37,500 bases of DNA. Source: Anaeromyces robustus (Eukaryota > Neocallimastigomycota > Neocallimastigomycetes > Neocallimastigales > Neocallimastigaceae). Shown here one piece after another: positions 1 through 10,776 of the stretch (position 1 is its first letter; the number at the start of each line of letters is the position of its first letter). Location: assembly GCA_002104895.1 (NCBI GenBank), contig MCFG01000202.1, positions 42,501-80,000 of the forward strand, in the 5' to 3' direction. The notes beneath the pieces were generated by a model. It saw only the letters and a list, made by a program, of their open reading frames with translations, was not told the origin of the DNA and did not search any database. The position numbers were made by a program, and so were the translations under genes.

Positions 1-2600
1 TAAATAAATAAATAAAAAGGAAAATCGAATTAATAAATAATTAAAAAAAGAAAAATAAATTAAAAAATAAATTAAAATAAATTAAATTTGTATATTGGAT
101 TATACCTACATAATATATTAATAAATGAATGAATGAAGGAAGGAAGGAAGGAAGGAATAAACTTTTAAATAAACTAAATTAAGTCACCATCAAAAAAGAA
201 AAAAAAAAAAATCCTTTGAAGTAAAGAATAAAAATAAAAAATATGGGTAATAAAACTAAAATCAATAAATAAATTAATAAATAAATTAATAAATTAATAG
301 ATAGAATTAAATAAATACTATTAATAATTTAAATAAATAAATAATTAATTAATGAACGAAAAAAAAAAAAGTAAAAGTAAATATAAAAAGAATAATAAAC
401 TATAATAAAAAAAAAAAGTGTTTATATATAAATATATATATTTATTCTTTTATAATGAATTAGTTATACACTAAATTTCTTTTCTTAATTTTTTTTTATT
501 TTATTTTAAAATTATTATCAATATAAGAATAATAATTATTATGAAATATAATTTTATTACAGAGTAAAAAAACTAATATTAAATATTAAATAAAAAAAAA
601 ATAATTTAAAAAATAAAATTTGTAACTATCAAAAAAAAGAAAAAAAAAGGAGAGAAAAAGAATTCTTATTGTATTTTTAATAATTTATATTGTTTATTAT
701 AATTTTTATATTGTTTTTTTTTAGGAAAAAGTGATTGACCATCCTTTTTTTTTTTATTAATTATTATTAGTAATTATTATTAATTATTGTATATTTTATT
801 TTATTTTATATACATTTTACCGTTTTTAACAATTAGTATTGTAATGATATTGTGTTATTTTTTATAAAGAATAGAAACACAATATTTATTTTCATTACAA
901 AATATTATTATTGTTGTTATTTGTTATTGTTATTGTTATTATATTCATTCATTCCTTTTTTTTTTTTTTTTACTTTTTTATCCGTAATTTTTTATATTTC
1001 TATTTTTTTATATTATTCTTGTTACAGGTTTTATTATTATTATTATCATTATTATTAAACGATATTAAAAAGTTAAAAAAGAAAAAAAAATATTAAAAAA
1101 GACAGGAATGATGGATTATTAAACGAATTAATATTAATTAATTAAATTTTTTTTCAATTAATTAATTGGTTACCTAAAAAAAGTGAATTTTTTTTTCTTG
1201 TTAAAAAAAAAGGATAATAATACGAAGAAGAAGAAGAAGAAAAGGAAAAAGAATTTTATTATAAGAAAAGATGTTATATATAAAAAAAAAGATTAACAAA
1301 TAATAATATTATTATTATAATTATTGTTAATATTATTGTTAAAGTTAATGTAGTTGATGAATACTAATAAATACATTAAATACTTTTTTTTAAAAAAAAA
1401 AAGAAAGAAAAAAGAAAAAAGGAAAACACTAAAAAAGAAATTTTAAAAAAAAAAAGGATGATGATGATGATACATTTTAATTTTTAATTTTTAATTATTT
1501 TAATATGTGTTAATCCTTATTTTATTTTATTTTATTTTATTTATTAATTATTACTTTATTATTTCTTTTTTAAAAATAAATAAAAAAGTATTCATTATAT
1601 CATATTATATCATATTATATAACCACTTTTTTTATTATTATTATTTATTTAATTTTACATAATTTAATTTCTATTTTTAATTTTAATTTTAATTTCTTTT
1701 AATTTATTATTTATTTTTTCCTTTTTATATATTTTTTGAATTTTTCCTTTTATGATTAAAATAAAAATAATAAATAAAAAAAATTAGAAAAATGGAATAT
1801 ATTTAAAAATAAAATTCTCCTATTATTTATATTATTTATAACTTTCTTTTTTCCATTTGATAAAGAACAATAATTACAATATTAAAAAATCAACTTATCA
1901 CTAATTTAATTATGTTTCATATTTTTATAATTTTATTCTTTATTTTATTTTATTTTATTTTATTTTATTTTTTCTTTTTTCCTTTTCTTTTAATTTCTTT
2001 TTTCTCCTTTTTTCTTTTTCTTTTTTTTATTATTTTTTTGTTTCCATTTTTATTTATTTATTTATTTTTAAAGTTGTGACGTCAAAGTCATTGATAAAAA
2101 AAGAAGTAAAAAAAAAGAAATTAAAATTTTAATATAAAAATTGAAAATAATAAATAAATAAATAAATATTATAAATAAATATATATATATATAAATAAAT
2201 AAATATATAATTAATTAATTAAATTATTTAATTATTTAATTATTAATTATTTAATTATTAATTTAATAAATTTAATAAATAACATTTTATAATAATATTA
2301 ATAATATTATAATTATAATAATAATATTATTATTTATTATATTTTATATTTATTTATTAGTTACAAGAAGAGAACAATAGAATAAAATTTTAATTAAAAA
2401 GTAATATAATTTAAATAATGTTAATATAATATAAAAGAAATTTTACTATTATAATATTTTCATTCATTCATTCATAGGAAATTTTTATATAATATATATA
2501 AATCTATAAATATATAAATATATTAATTAATATTATTATTTATTATTATTAATTATTTATTATTATTATTATTAATTATTTTTGAATTCTTTTGTGTTTT
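1..2600. other. Intergenic block with mixed microsatellites
   Basis: No gene seen. It holds a (GAAG)n tract at 135-157, a (GAA)6 tract at 1224-1241, a (GAT)n tract at 1457-1471, an (ATTTT)n tract at about 1935-1973, poly(A) and poly(T) runs, and one perfect TGACGTCA site at 2077. The 11-mer TTATACCTACA at 100-110 recurs in the hairpin arm at 2945-2955. Confidence 0.8.
2077..2084. promoter_or_regulatory. Perfect palindromic CRE-like site TGACGTCA
   Basis: TGACGTCA is seen directly, inside AAGTTGTGACGTCAAAGTCA. It is the consensus site of CREB/ATF-type bZIP factors, and an 8-mer with four G/C bases is rare in this background. A second half site (AAGTCA) follows at once. No gene can be seen next to it, so its use as an operator is inference. 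It may be chance, but three further TGACGT cores occur in the window. Confidence 0.3.
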
Positions 2601-2943
2601 TTTTTTTTTTTTTTTTAAAAAATAATAAGGTATAATATAATATAAAAGGCGTTTTTTTTTTATTATATACATATTTTGTGTTTAAAAATAGGATAATTCT
2701 TAAAACGTTTTAATATGTTGATCTGTAATGTAAAATAGGATTTATATTAATGATTATGTCATAGAAATATATTAACCATATTTTATAATAATTAGAATAA
2801 TTAGAATAATAATAATTAAATAATAATTATAATAATGATAATAATTAATAATAATTAATAATAATGATAATTTTTATTTTTTATATACAAGTATAAAAGT
2901 ATTAATTACAACAAATATAAATATAAATATAAAATCATGATTC

Positions 2944-3004
2944 TTTATACCTACAAAAAAAACTATAAAATATTTTATCTTTTATAATATTTTGTAGGTA
3001 TAAA
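2944..3004. repeat. Inverted repeat with 15-bp perfect arms
   Basis: TTTATACCTACAAAA (2944-2958) is matched exactly in reverse complement at 2990-3004 (TTTTGTAGGTATAAA). The arms contain three G:C pairs, which chance pairing in A/T DNA does not readily give. The 31-base centre also folds (TATAAAA against TTTTATA). As RNA or single-stranded DNA this makes a hairpin of about 61 bases. The core TTATACCTACA also occurs unpaired at 100-110. Confidence 0.85.
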
Positions 3005-3599
3005 AAATAAAAATAAAGTGAAAAATGGGTTTTTTATTTATTTTAATTATTTAAAATCACCCATAATTCTAATTTTTTTTTTTTTTGTAACCAAAATCAT
3101 TATTATTGTTAGTAGTATTAGTAGTAGTATTGAAATGGATTGTAGACATTTTATTTCATAAGTAAAATAAATAAATAAATAAATAAATATAAATTCAAAT
3201 AAATAATTATTCATATATTTATATTTCATATATATAATAGATATAAACAATAAATAAAAGTTAGTATTATTACATGATTAGATGATCATATTATGTGTAT
3301 TATAGTTATGGATAATAGTAATAAAAAAAACGGATATTAATTTATTAATATTATTAATATCATTAATATTATTCTTTTTTTTTTTTTATAATATAAATTT
3401 AAGAATTATTATGAAAATAAATTAGAAATAAATTTCTTAATTTTAATTATTATCAAAAACTTATCCTTATCCTTATCCATATCCTTATTTTAATTTTAAT
3501 TTTGATTTAATAAATTAATTCTAAACTTTAAAAATCTATTCCTAATTTTAATAATAAAATAAAATAGAATAAAATATAAAAAGAAAGTTTTTTATATAT

Positions 3600-3654
3600 A
3601 AGTAAAATGGAAGATCAACATTTTATAAATTATTTTAGCAGATCATTTTAACTT
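3600..3654. repeat. Imperfect hairpin, 10 to 11-bp arms
   Basis: AAGTAAAATG (3600-3609) pairs with CATTTTAACTT (3644-3654) with one bulged base. AGATC occurs inside both halves. The two G:C pairs in the arms make this more than plain A/T self-complementarity. It is weaker than its neighbours. Confidence 0.5.
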
Positions 3655-3842
3655 AATTTAAATTAAAATAATTAATAGTAAAAATAATAAAAATGGAATT
3701 GAAGATATAAAAAAAAAACATTAAAATTGTAATTAAATTTTTATTTATCATATGAAAAATAAATAAAAAAATAAAAAAAAAAAAAAAGAGAGAGAGAGAA
3801 TACAAAGTTTTATTGATTTATTTTAATTTTTTTTTATTTTTC

Positions 3843-3904
3843 ATATGAAAGTTTCTATAATAGTTTTAACTAAAAAAAAATTTTAAACTATTATTATTTC
3901 ATAT
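3843..3904. repeat. Two-step hairpin, 62 bp
   Basis: ATATGAAA (3843-3850) pairs with TTTCATAT (3897-3904). Inside it, TAATAGTTT pairs with AAACTATTA, leaving an internal loop between the two helices and an A/T-rich terminal loop. It sits 26 bp upstream of another fold-back element at 3931-4006. Confidence 0.65.
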
Positions 3905-3930
3905 CCAAATACCATGATAAACTTATATTA

Positions 3931-4006
3931 TTTACTTGACAGAAAAAATACTTAAATATATAGATAGATCTATATATTTAAATATTTATTTTTCCGTACA
4001 AGTAAA
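3931..4006. repeat. 76-bp fold-back element, nearly self-complementary throughout
   Basis: The inner helix is perfect: TTAAATATATAGAT (3952-3965) pairs with ATCTATATATTTAA (3968-3981) around a 2-base centre. The outer helix pairs TTTACTTG (3931-3938) with CAAGTAAA (3999-4006), with a partly paired GAAAAA/TTTTTC stretch between. Nearly the whole element folds back on itself, as in small MITE remnants or hairpin RNA precursors. I see no flanking duplication that decides between these. Confidence 0.75.
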
Positions 4007-4101
4007 AAATTACAAGAAAATAAATAAAAATAATAAAAATAAATTATAACCATACCATATCTTGTTTAATAATAGAAGATTTAAAAATAAAGCATATATA
4101 T

Positions 4102-4134
4102 ATAATCATAAATAATATTCAGTATTATGATTAT
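4102..4134. repeat. Inverted repeat, 10-bp perfect arms
   Basis: ATAATCATAA (4102-4111) pairs exactly with TTATGATTAT (4125-4134) across a 13-base loop. There is one G:C pair per arm. It is the last of a run of hairpins beginning near 2944. Confidence 0.7.
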
Positions 4135-4150
4135 TCTAACAAATACAATT

Positions 4151-6780
4151 ACAAATACAAAAATTAATACAAATACAAAAAGTACAATAGAGAAAAATTA
4201 AAATAATTAAATAAATAAATAAACAAATATTTATTAATTATTAATTATTATATTAAATTAGGATTAACTATTATTATTATTTATTATTATTAACTATTAT
4301 TTATTTTTAACTATTATTTCTTAATTATTATTTATTATTATTAACTATTATTTATTTATTAATTTCTTTTTATATTAAATAAAAATTTCAATTAATTTAT
4401 TATTCTTTTTTATTTTCTTTCTATGGCTAAATTACTATACACGAAAATAAATTAAATTATTTTATTTTAGTATATATATTAATTAATTTAATAATAATGA
4501 TTAAATGAGAATTACACAAATTTTTTTAATATTTAAATAGAATTATATAAATAACTATTTATTTATTTATTTATTTATTTATTTATATAATTATTCATTC
4601 ATTCATTTATTTATTTTTGTAATGTTACACATCTTCTTCTTCAAAATTTAAAATTATTATTGTAATCATATAAATCATAAAAATAAAAGTATAACGTATA
4701 AAATAAAGATTTTCTATTTATTTTATTTTAATTTATTTTAATTTATTTATTTATTTATTTAATTATCATGGATCACCAAAAAAACATAAATAATATATGT
4801 AATAATAGTAATATTATTAATTATATTATTTATAATAGATTTTAAACCTGTCATTTGGATTATTCTATTGAATTATAATAAAAAATCATTAAAAATAATT
4901 TTAAATAATTATTAGTTAATAGTAAATAAAGAATAATAAAAAACCATAATAATAATATGTAATAATAATAATAATAATAATAATTTTTATTTAATAATAG
5001 TAAATAATAAATAAATAATAAATTATAAATAATGAATAATAAATAATAATAACAAAGAATAAAAACAAACATCAATAATATAGATTTATATAATCAATCA
5101 TAATTATTAATCATTGTCAAAGGGTATGAAGTATACTTATAATTATTATTATAGTTATATATAATTATATATAATTAAAGAGTTTAATTAAAGAGTTTAA
5201 TAATAAAAAAATGGTTACAAATAATATTAATAAATAATAAAACATTGTATCTAACAATAATAATAATTATAATTATAATTATAATAATATTAATAATTAA
5301 TAATAATTAATAATATTAAAAAAGATAAAATAAAAAACAGGAGTATAAATTTTGGATTTATAATACTTAGCATAACACCAATAATTATTCAAGTTTATTT
5401 AATAAAAATTAAATAAATAATTTAATAATTTAATAATTAAATTATTTAATAATAATTAATCCGTCCATCAAGAATAATAATAATAATAATTATAATAATT
5501 ATTATAATTATAATAATAATAATAATAATAATAATTATAATAATATTTTTTTTAAACAGAAATTTTTTTTTTTTTTGTATTTTTCATTTTAATTTTATTA
5601 TTATGATTAATTAAAATAATACAGAAATTTATAAATTACTTATTTTTTTTTATTATTCGTTTTTCCTTTTTTTGTTTTTAAATAATATTAATAATACAGA
5701 AAAATAAAAATAGTTTTTTTTTTTTTAAGTAGAGAAAATCAAAATTATTACAAATAAAAACATAATAATTATATTAATTATAATATTATTATTTATAATT
5801 ATTATTATTGATTATAATTATAATTAATTAATTATACCAAAAAATTATATTTTAAATAGATTTATTCTTCATCAAAATCAAAAACATTAACATTAACATT
5901 AACTTTTTATAATATAATTACTTGATTTATAAAAATAAAATAAAACAAGATGAAATAAAAAGATAGATTAAAAAATGTGTTTTTTTTTTTTGATTTTTAA
6001 GGTTTATTGATCTGTTTTATCAACAAAAAAAAAAACTCTATTTTTATTATAATTATAATTCTATTAATTATTATTGTTAGGTTTAATTTGTTTATTAATA
6101 ATTAATAATTAATAATTAATTTATCTTTTATTTTTATTATTCTTGTTACATCTTTTAACGAAAAAAAATAATAATAAATAATAAATGAATAATAAATTAT
6201 AAATAAATAATAAATTATAAATAATTTTACTATAATTAAAACTAATAAAATGAAATAAAATTGGTTACTTAATAATTAATAATCAGGTAAAAATCATTTT
6301 AGAAAATGTAAAATAAAATTATTAATTATTGAATAAGAGGATTAAAATCAATATCAAAATAAAGTTTTCTTTTTTGGGATACTTTATTTAAATTATTATT
6401 TATTCATTCATTTAATTAAATGTCCTAAAATTTTTTATATATTAAATAAATAAATAAATAAAATAAATAAATAAATAAAATAAATAAATAAATAAAATTT
6501 TTTTTAGGCTTCTAAGTAACTTCTTTTTTTCTTTTTTTTTTCAAAATGATTCTTAGTATTTTCTATTTTTTTTAAATTAAACTATAAATATTATTTAATT
6601 TTATATTATATTTATTTATGATCACTTTTACAATTATTTATTTATATATAATATAATAATATAATAATATAATAATAATATTTAATATATAATAATAAAA
6701 GAAAGTATTATTTATATAATTATTTATTAATAATAATAATAATAACAAAATAAAAAAAAAACCTCAACATAAAACAATTA
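4151..6780. other. Intergenic block of (AAT)n and (TTTA)n repeats
   Basis: No gene seen. It contains a (ATTT)n tract at about 4556-4586 followed by (ATTC)3, long (AAT)n/(ATT)n stretches at 4960-5050 and 5476-5540, and several small hairpins. One pairs AGTAT (5342-5346) with ATACT (5363-5367). Another pairs AAATAAAGT (6357-6365) with ACTTTATTT (6381-6389) across 15 bases. CCTAAAA (6424-6430) and TTTTAGG (6502-6508) bracket an (AAAT)n tract. Confidence 0.75.
6357..6389. repeat. Hairpin with 9-bp perfect arms
   Basis: AAATAAAGT (6357-6365) and ACTTTATTT (6381-6389) are exact reverse complements. The 15-base loop is T-rich and contains TTGGGAT, unusual G content for the area. Confidence 0.65.
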
Positions 6781-6843
6781 CAAACAAATTAAATCATTCC
6801 ATCTAGACTTGATATCTGAACATAAAATAAAAATATATAAAAA

Positions 6844-7126
6844 TTTATGGCTATTCTCTTTTATATTTTATATTTTATATTTTATATTTTATATTTTTGG
6901 CTATTCTTTTTTTTTATATTTTTTGTTTTATGGCTTATTCTTAATAAATTATGGGCTTTTTTTTTATGAAATTTTTTATGGCTTTCTCTTTATTTTATTA
7001 ATTATTAATTATTATTAATTATGATTTTGTTTTTATTTTTTTTTTGTCTATTTTTTTTTATTGTATCAAAAACAAAAAAATTAAAATTTTTAGGCTAATT
7101 TTTTTCTTTTTATGGTTATTTTCTTT
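6844..7126 (+). repeat. Degenerate repeat series of TTTATGGCTATTCT-like units
   Basis: Related units start at about 6844 (TTTATGGCTATTCTCTTT), 6895 (TTTTGGCTATTCTTTT), 6926 (TTTTATGGCTTATTCTT), 6949 (ATTATGGGCTTTTTTTTT), 6973 (TTTTTATGGCTTTCTCTT) and 7107 (TTTTTATGGTTATTTTC). Units one and two are separated by a heptamer array (ATATTTT)5 at 6863-6897. The last unit is part of the left arm of the 32-bp inverted repeat at 7084-7115. The frame reading through it has repeated YG(L/F)F-like peptides but no ATG start, so I treat it as a DNA repeat. Confidence 0.6.
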
Positions 7127-7199
7127 TTAGGATAGGATGATATGAGATAAAATAAAATAAAATAAATACATAAATACATAAATACTAAAAAAAAATTTT

Positions 7200-7240
<41 letters not shown>

Positions 7241-7420
7241 TTCTAAATTTGTTAATATATATTCTATATAAATATAAAATAAAGTTTAATTTTTTTTTTT
7301 TATTTTTTTTTTTGCTCTATTAATAAGATTAACATTTTACAAAAAAAAAAAAAAAATTTTTTTTCTCCTGTTTAATTTATGCAATTATCCATAAAAAGAA
7401 AAAGTTTAGCCTAAAAATTT
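7084..7420. mobile_element. Candidate miniature inverted-repeat element, 337 bp
   Basis: The left arm 7084-7115 and right arm 7389-7420 are reverse complements in 30 of 32 positions without gaps. The core is AAATTTTTAGGCTAA, then two mismatches, then TTTTTCTTTTTATGG. Six G:C pairs are matched, so chance is very unlikely even here. Partial pairing continues inward (GGTTAT against ATAATTGC). The 273-bp interior is non-coding and includes a T30 run at 7210-7239 and an A16T8 block at 7341-7364. TTAA lies at or within one base of both outer ends, which could be a target site or chance. This is the structure of a MITE or long hairpin. No transposase is present and no family is recognised. Confidence 0.5.
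7210..7239. repeat. T30 homopolymer
   Basis: Thirty consecutive T, the longest homopolymer seen. Others are A29 at 12287-12315, A26 at 15508-15533, T28 at 18878-18905, A27 at 28441-28467, T25 at 32747-32771 and T28 at 36273-36300. Confidence 0.9.
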
Positions 7421-7450
7421 AATATTTTAATTATTTTTTTTTATGTATAA

Positions 7451-7525
7451 TATTTATATTTATTTTTGTAATTGTTTTATATTTATATTTATTATATAAA
7501 ATAAAATATATTCTTATTTTATCCT

Positions 7526-7556
<31 letters not shown>

Positions 7557-8638
7557 TCTATTTATTTATTTATTTATATAAATTTAGTATAAAAAAGGTA
7601 ATAAATAAATAAAAAATAAAAATAATAAAAATAAAATAAAAAAGTGAATAAATGAATAAATAAAGATAATAGTTTTATAATAATAAATAAATAAATATAT
7701 CAATAAATATTTATTCATATAATAGTTATATAATAATAATAATAATAATAATTACACTTATAAGAAAAAAAATATTATAAAACAGATATTAATTATTTTG
7801 TATTCTTTTTTTTATTATTATTATTAATATATTAATATTGTTAATCCATAATATTAGTATAATAATTTTTATAATTTTTATATTTTTTAAATTATTAAGA
7901 ATATATTTATAAGAATATATTTTATATATATTCTAATTAATTAATTATTAATTTTATGTTTTTTTTTTTTTTTTTTTGTTTCTTTTTTTTAGTATTTTCT
8001 AAAAAAAAAAAAAAAAACAAAAAAACTAAATTTGTGGCTTTTATTTTATATGCAATCAATGAAACAAATCTAGAATTGTCTTTTTTTATCTTAGATAAAC
8101 CCAAAGTAACTTATTAAAAAAAAAAATAAAAAGTACGATGACTACATGTGGCCTAAGAATGAAAAAAATTATGAATACAAATTAAATAGTTTTATCTAAA
8201 TGAATGAATACCTATCTTATTAAATAAATAAATAAATAAATATTAAATGAAGGAATGGATAGTTTTTTTTTTTTATTATTATTATATAATTAATAATTAA
8301 TTTATTAATTCATGAAATTATTATTTTATATATATATATAAATATCTTTTAAAAAGTGTTAATTATTATTTATTTATTTATTTATTTATTATTATTATTT
8401 TATAAAATAGTAAAAAAAAAAAAAAAAGATATTACTATTTAAAGTAAATTAAAATTAAAAAGAAATTATGATCAAAAAAATAATAATCATAATCATAATA
8501 ATAATAATTGATGATGTCATATTTAATAATAATTAATAATCAAAAAATTAAAAAAAAAAAAATAAAATAAAATAAAAGTAATAAAAAAAATACCAAAAAA
8601 AGTAAAGATTTTTTTTAATAATTTAATATTTAATACAT

Positions 8639-8669
<31 letters not shown>

Positions 8670-8700
8670 CTTTATTTATTAATATAGATGCTTTAATTAG
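7451..8700. other. Intergenic block with one GC-rich pocket
   Basis: It includes a (TTTA)n tract at about 7525-7577 broken by one TCTA, an (AAT)n tract near 7733-7752, a hairpin pairing AGAATATAT (7912-7920) with ATATATTCT (7926-7934), the coding-like pocket 7956-8199, and an (ATTT)n tract at about 8637-8669. Otherwise it is A/T simple sequence. Confidence 0.75.
7956..8199 (+). pseudogene. Possible decayed or two-exon coding fragment
   Basis: The stretch 8026-8200 has about 22% G+C, three times background. An ATG at 7956 opens a 53-codon frame (stop 8115-8117) that begins with poly-Phe and poly-Lys runs and then becomes protein-like, including FVAFILYAINETNLELS. G+C there is highest at codon position one, as in real genes. 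A second frame, open from 8110 to the stop at 8197, gives KKYDDYMWPKNEKNYEY and further mixed residues. GTAACT at 8106 and an AG ending at 8133 bracket 28 bases whose removal would put the two pieces in one frame. That is shorter than ordinary fungal introns, so decay by frameshift is equally possible. I do not recognise the protein. TTAGATAAA (8091-8099) and TTTATCTAA (8191-8199) also form an inverted repeat. Confidence 0.2.
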
Positions 8701-10620
8701 TTTTATATATATAATTTTTGTTATTTCAATAACAATTTTTATGTTTAATATTTTATTTATTATTTATTATTATTTAATAATTAGTAATAATTTTAACTTA
8801 TAAACAGGTTTATGGATTGAGATGAAATGTCACTGAAATATAATTGAAAAATGTTTTATTAGATAAAGTTTTATTTTTATTTTTATTTGAAAATAGGCTT
8901 ATTCTTTTTTTTAAAAAATGTTTTTAATTATTTAGTTATTTAGTTATTCATTCATTTAGTTATTTAATTATTTCATATTTAATTTTTAGCCAAAAAATAA
9001 TTAAAATAATTAATTTAATTTAATTAATGATTTAATTTTACTTTTTTTTTAATTAATTCATGACATAATTAATAATAATAATAATAATTAAAAAAAAAAC
9101 ATTTTAACATTATTAAATAATAAATAATAAAATAATAATAAAATAATAATAAAAAGTGTATCTATAAAAATAAAACTATAAAACTATAAAAAAAATTTGG
9201 TTACAAAATTAATATTAAAAAATTTAAAATTTTTATTGATTTTATTTGCTTTTGACCCAAAAAGATGAATTCTGAAAAAAAAAATAAAAATTATTATTTT
9301 TTGGTTTATTTTGACAAGAAGAATAAATAAATAAATAAATAATTACATTTTATTTCATTTCATTTCATTCAATTAATATCTTATAATAAAAAAAATATAA
9401 TTTTATTTGACTATTTGTTATTTAAAAAAAAAATTAAATAGTTAAAAATAAAAAAAAAGGTAGACATAAATAAAATTAAAAATTAAAAAATGATTAATAA
9501 AAAAAAAAAAAAAAGACAAAATAAAAACAAAGCCAACAAATAAATAATTAATAATCATAATAAATCCTAAATCATTAAAAAAAAAACAAAAAACAAAACA
9601 AAAAGTTAAATGAAATTAAATTAAATAATAAAATGAAAGAAAGCAATAAAAAAAATGCAAACAAATTTCAAAAATAATAAAATAATTTTTATTAATATTG
9701 ATTAATATTTTATTAATATTATTTGAATTAATAATAAATAATTAATAATAATAAATAACAGTTAAATAGAATTTTATTTAATATGAAATAAATCATGTTT
9801 TATTATTATTATTATTTATTTATTTATTATTAATTATTTATTACTAATAATTTTTATATATAAAAAAAAAAAAGATTTCAAACTTTGTATTCAGAAATCT
9901 AAAAAATGTTTTTTTTTTTTTAATTATTAATTATTAATTATTAATTATTAATTATTTATTATTTATTAAATATAAAAATAGATTATTATTAATTATTAAT
10001 TATTATTATTATAATAATAATAATAAATATGTTTTTTTGTTACTTTTTTTTTTTTTTTATTTTTTTTTTGTTACTTTTAACCTCATAATAAATAATAATA
10101 TTAAGATTAAAAAACTCTATTAAATAACTAAAATAACTGAATAAAATAAATGTATCAATCATGAAATAGTATAATTAAATGAAATAATATAATTAAATGA
10201 AATAAAATAATTAATTTCTTCCTTCCTTCCCAAATTTTTTTCATCCCCAAAAACAAAACTATTTTTTTTTTATTTATTATTAAAAATTGTTATATTATAT
10301 ATAGCTTTTTTATATTATAACTTTTTTATTATATTTTATTATTTTATTAATTAATTAATTATAATATTATATTATATTCATTTATTGATTTAAATTAATA
10401 CAAAAAGTATAATATCAACTTTATATAACCTATAATAAATAAAAATCATTGATTGTATTTTAAGAGACTATTTAAAAGCATTATTTTTATTTTATAAATA
10501 AATAAATAAATAATTATAATAAAATGAATAAATAAATAAATAATATTTCTATCTATATATAATAATAAAAAGAATAAAAAAATATATTTGATTGAAGATA
10601 AAAAATAAAAAAAATATTGT
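8701..10620. other. Intergenic block, mostly simple A/T sequence
   Basis: No gene seen. It holds a tight hairpin TTGTTATT-TC-AATAACAA at 8718-8735, a somewhat complex stretch at 8800-8900, poly(A) and (AAT)n tracts, a (TAATTAT)n-like stretch near 9921-9960, and a (TTCC)n-like tract TTCTTCCTTCCTTCCC near 10216-10231. Confidence 0.75.
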
Positions 10621-10706
10621 TTTAAAAAAAGGAATTTATTCTTATTCTTATTATTATTATTCTTATTATTATTATTATTATTATTCTTATTATTATTATT
10701 TATTGA

Positions 10707-10776
10707 TGTATCATTTACGTATAAATGACTATTTGATACATTAATAAATAATAATTTTACGTATTATGTGATACGA
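10707..10776. repeat. Nested hairpin with repeated TACGTAT and GATACATTAAT
   Basis: TGTATCA (10707-10713) pairs with TGATACA (10734-10740). Within it CATTTA (10712-10717) can pair with TAAATG (10722-10727) around CGTA. GATACATTAAT recurs just downstream at about 10766-10776, and TTTACGTAT recurs near 10756. Several G/C bases are matched or repeated within 70 bp, which stands out from flanking ATT repeats. Confidence 0.6.

Larger units (their letters stand above)
2601..4150. other. Hairpin-rich intergenic block
   Basis: No gene seen. Slightly more complex sequence at 2640-2790 includes the 14-bp palindrome TTAAAACGTTTTAA at 2700-2713. An (AG)6 tract lies at 3787-3799. Five fold-back structures lie between 2944 and 4134 and are listed individually. 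Confidence 0.75.

Noticed and set aside
5297-5416. ATG-less frame including FGFIILSITPIIIQVY
   Set aside because: It overlaps a small hairpin and has GC near background. Similar frames are common by chance in A/T DNA.
6809-7018. Frame with YGLFL/YGLFF/YGFLF repeats
   Set aside because: It starts at TTG and is hydrophobic throughout. The peptide repeats mirror a degenerate DNA repeat linked to an inverted-repeat element.
7084-7420. piggyBac-type assignment from TTAA ends
   Set aside because: TTAA is common in this background and the termini do not show a recognised family end. Called only as a candidate MITE.
8106-8133. 28-base GT...AG stretch as a definite intron
   Set aside because: It restores a frame but is shorter than typical introns and has no clear branch-point context. 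Left as a hypothesis within the pseudogene entry.
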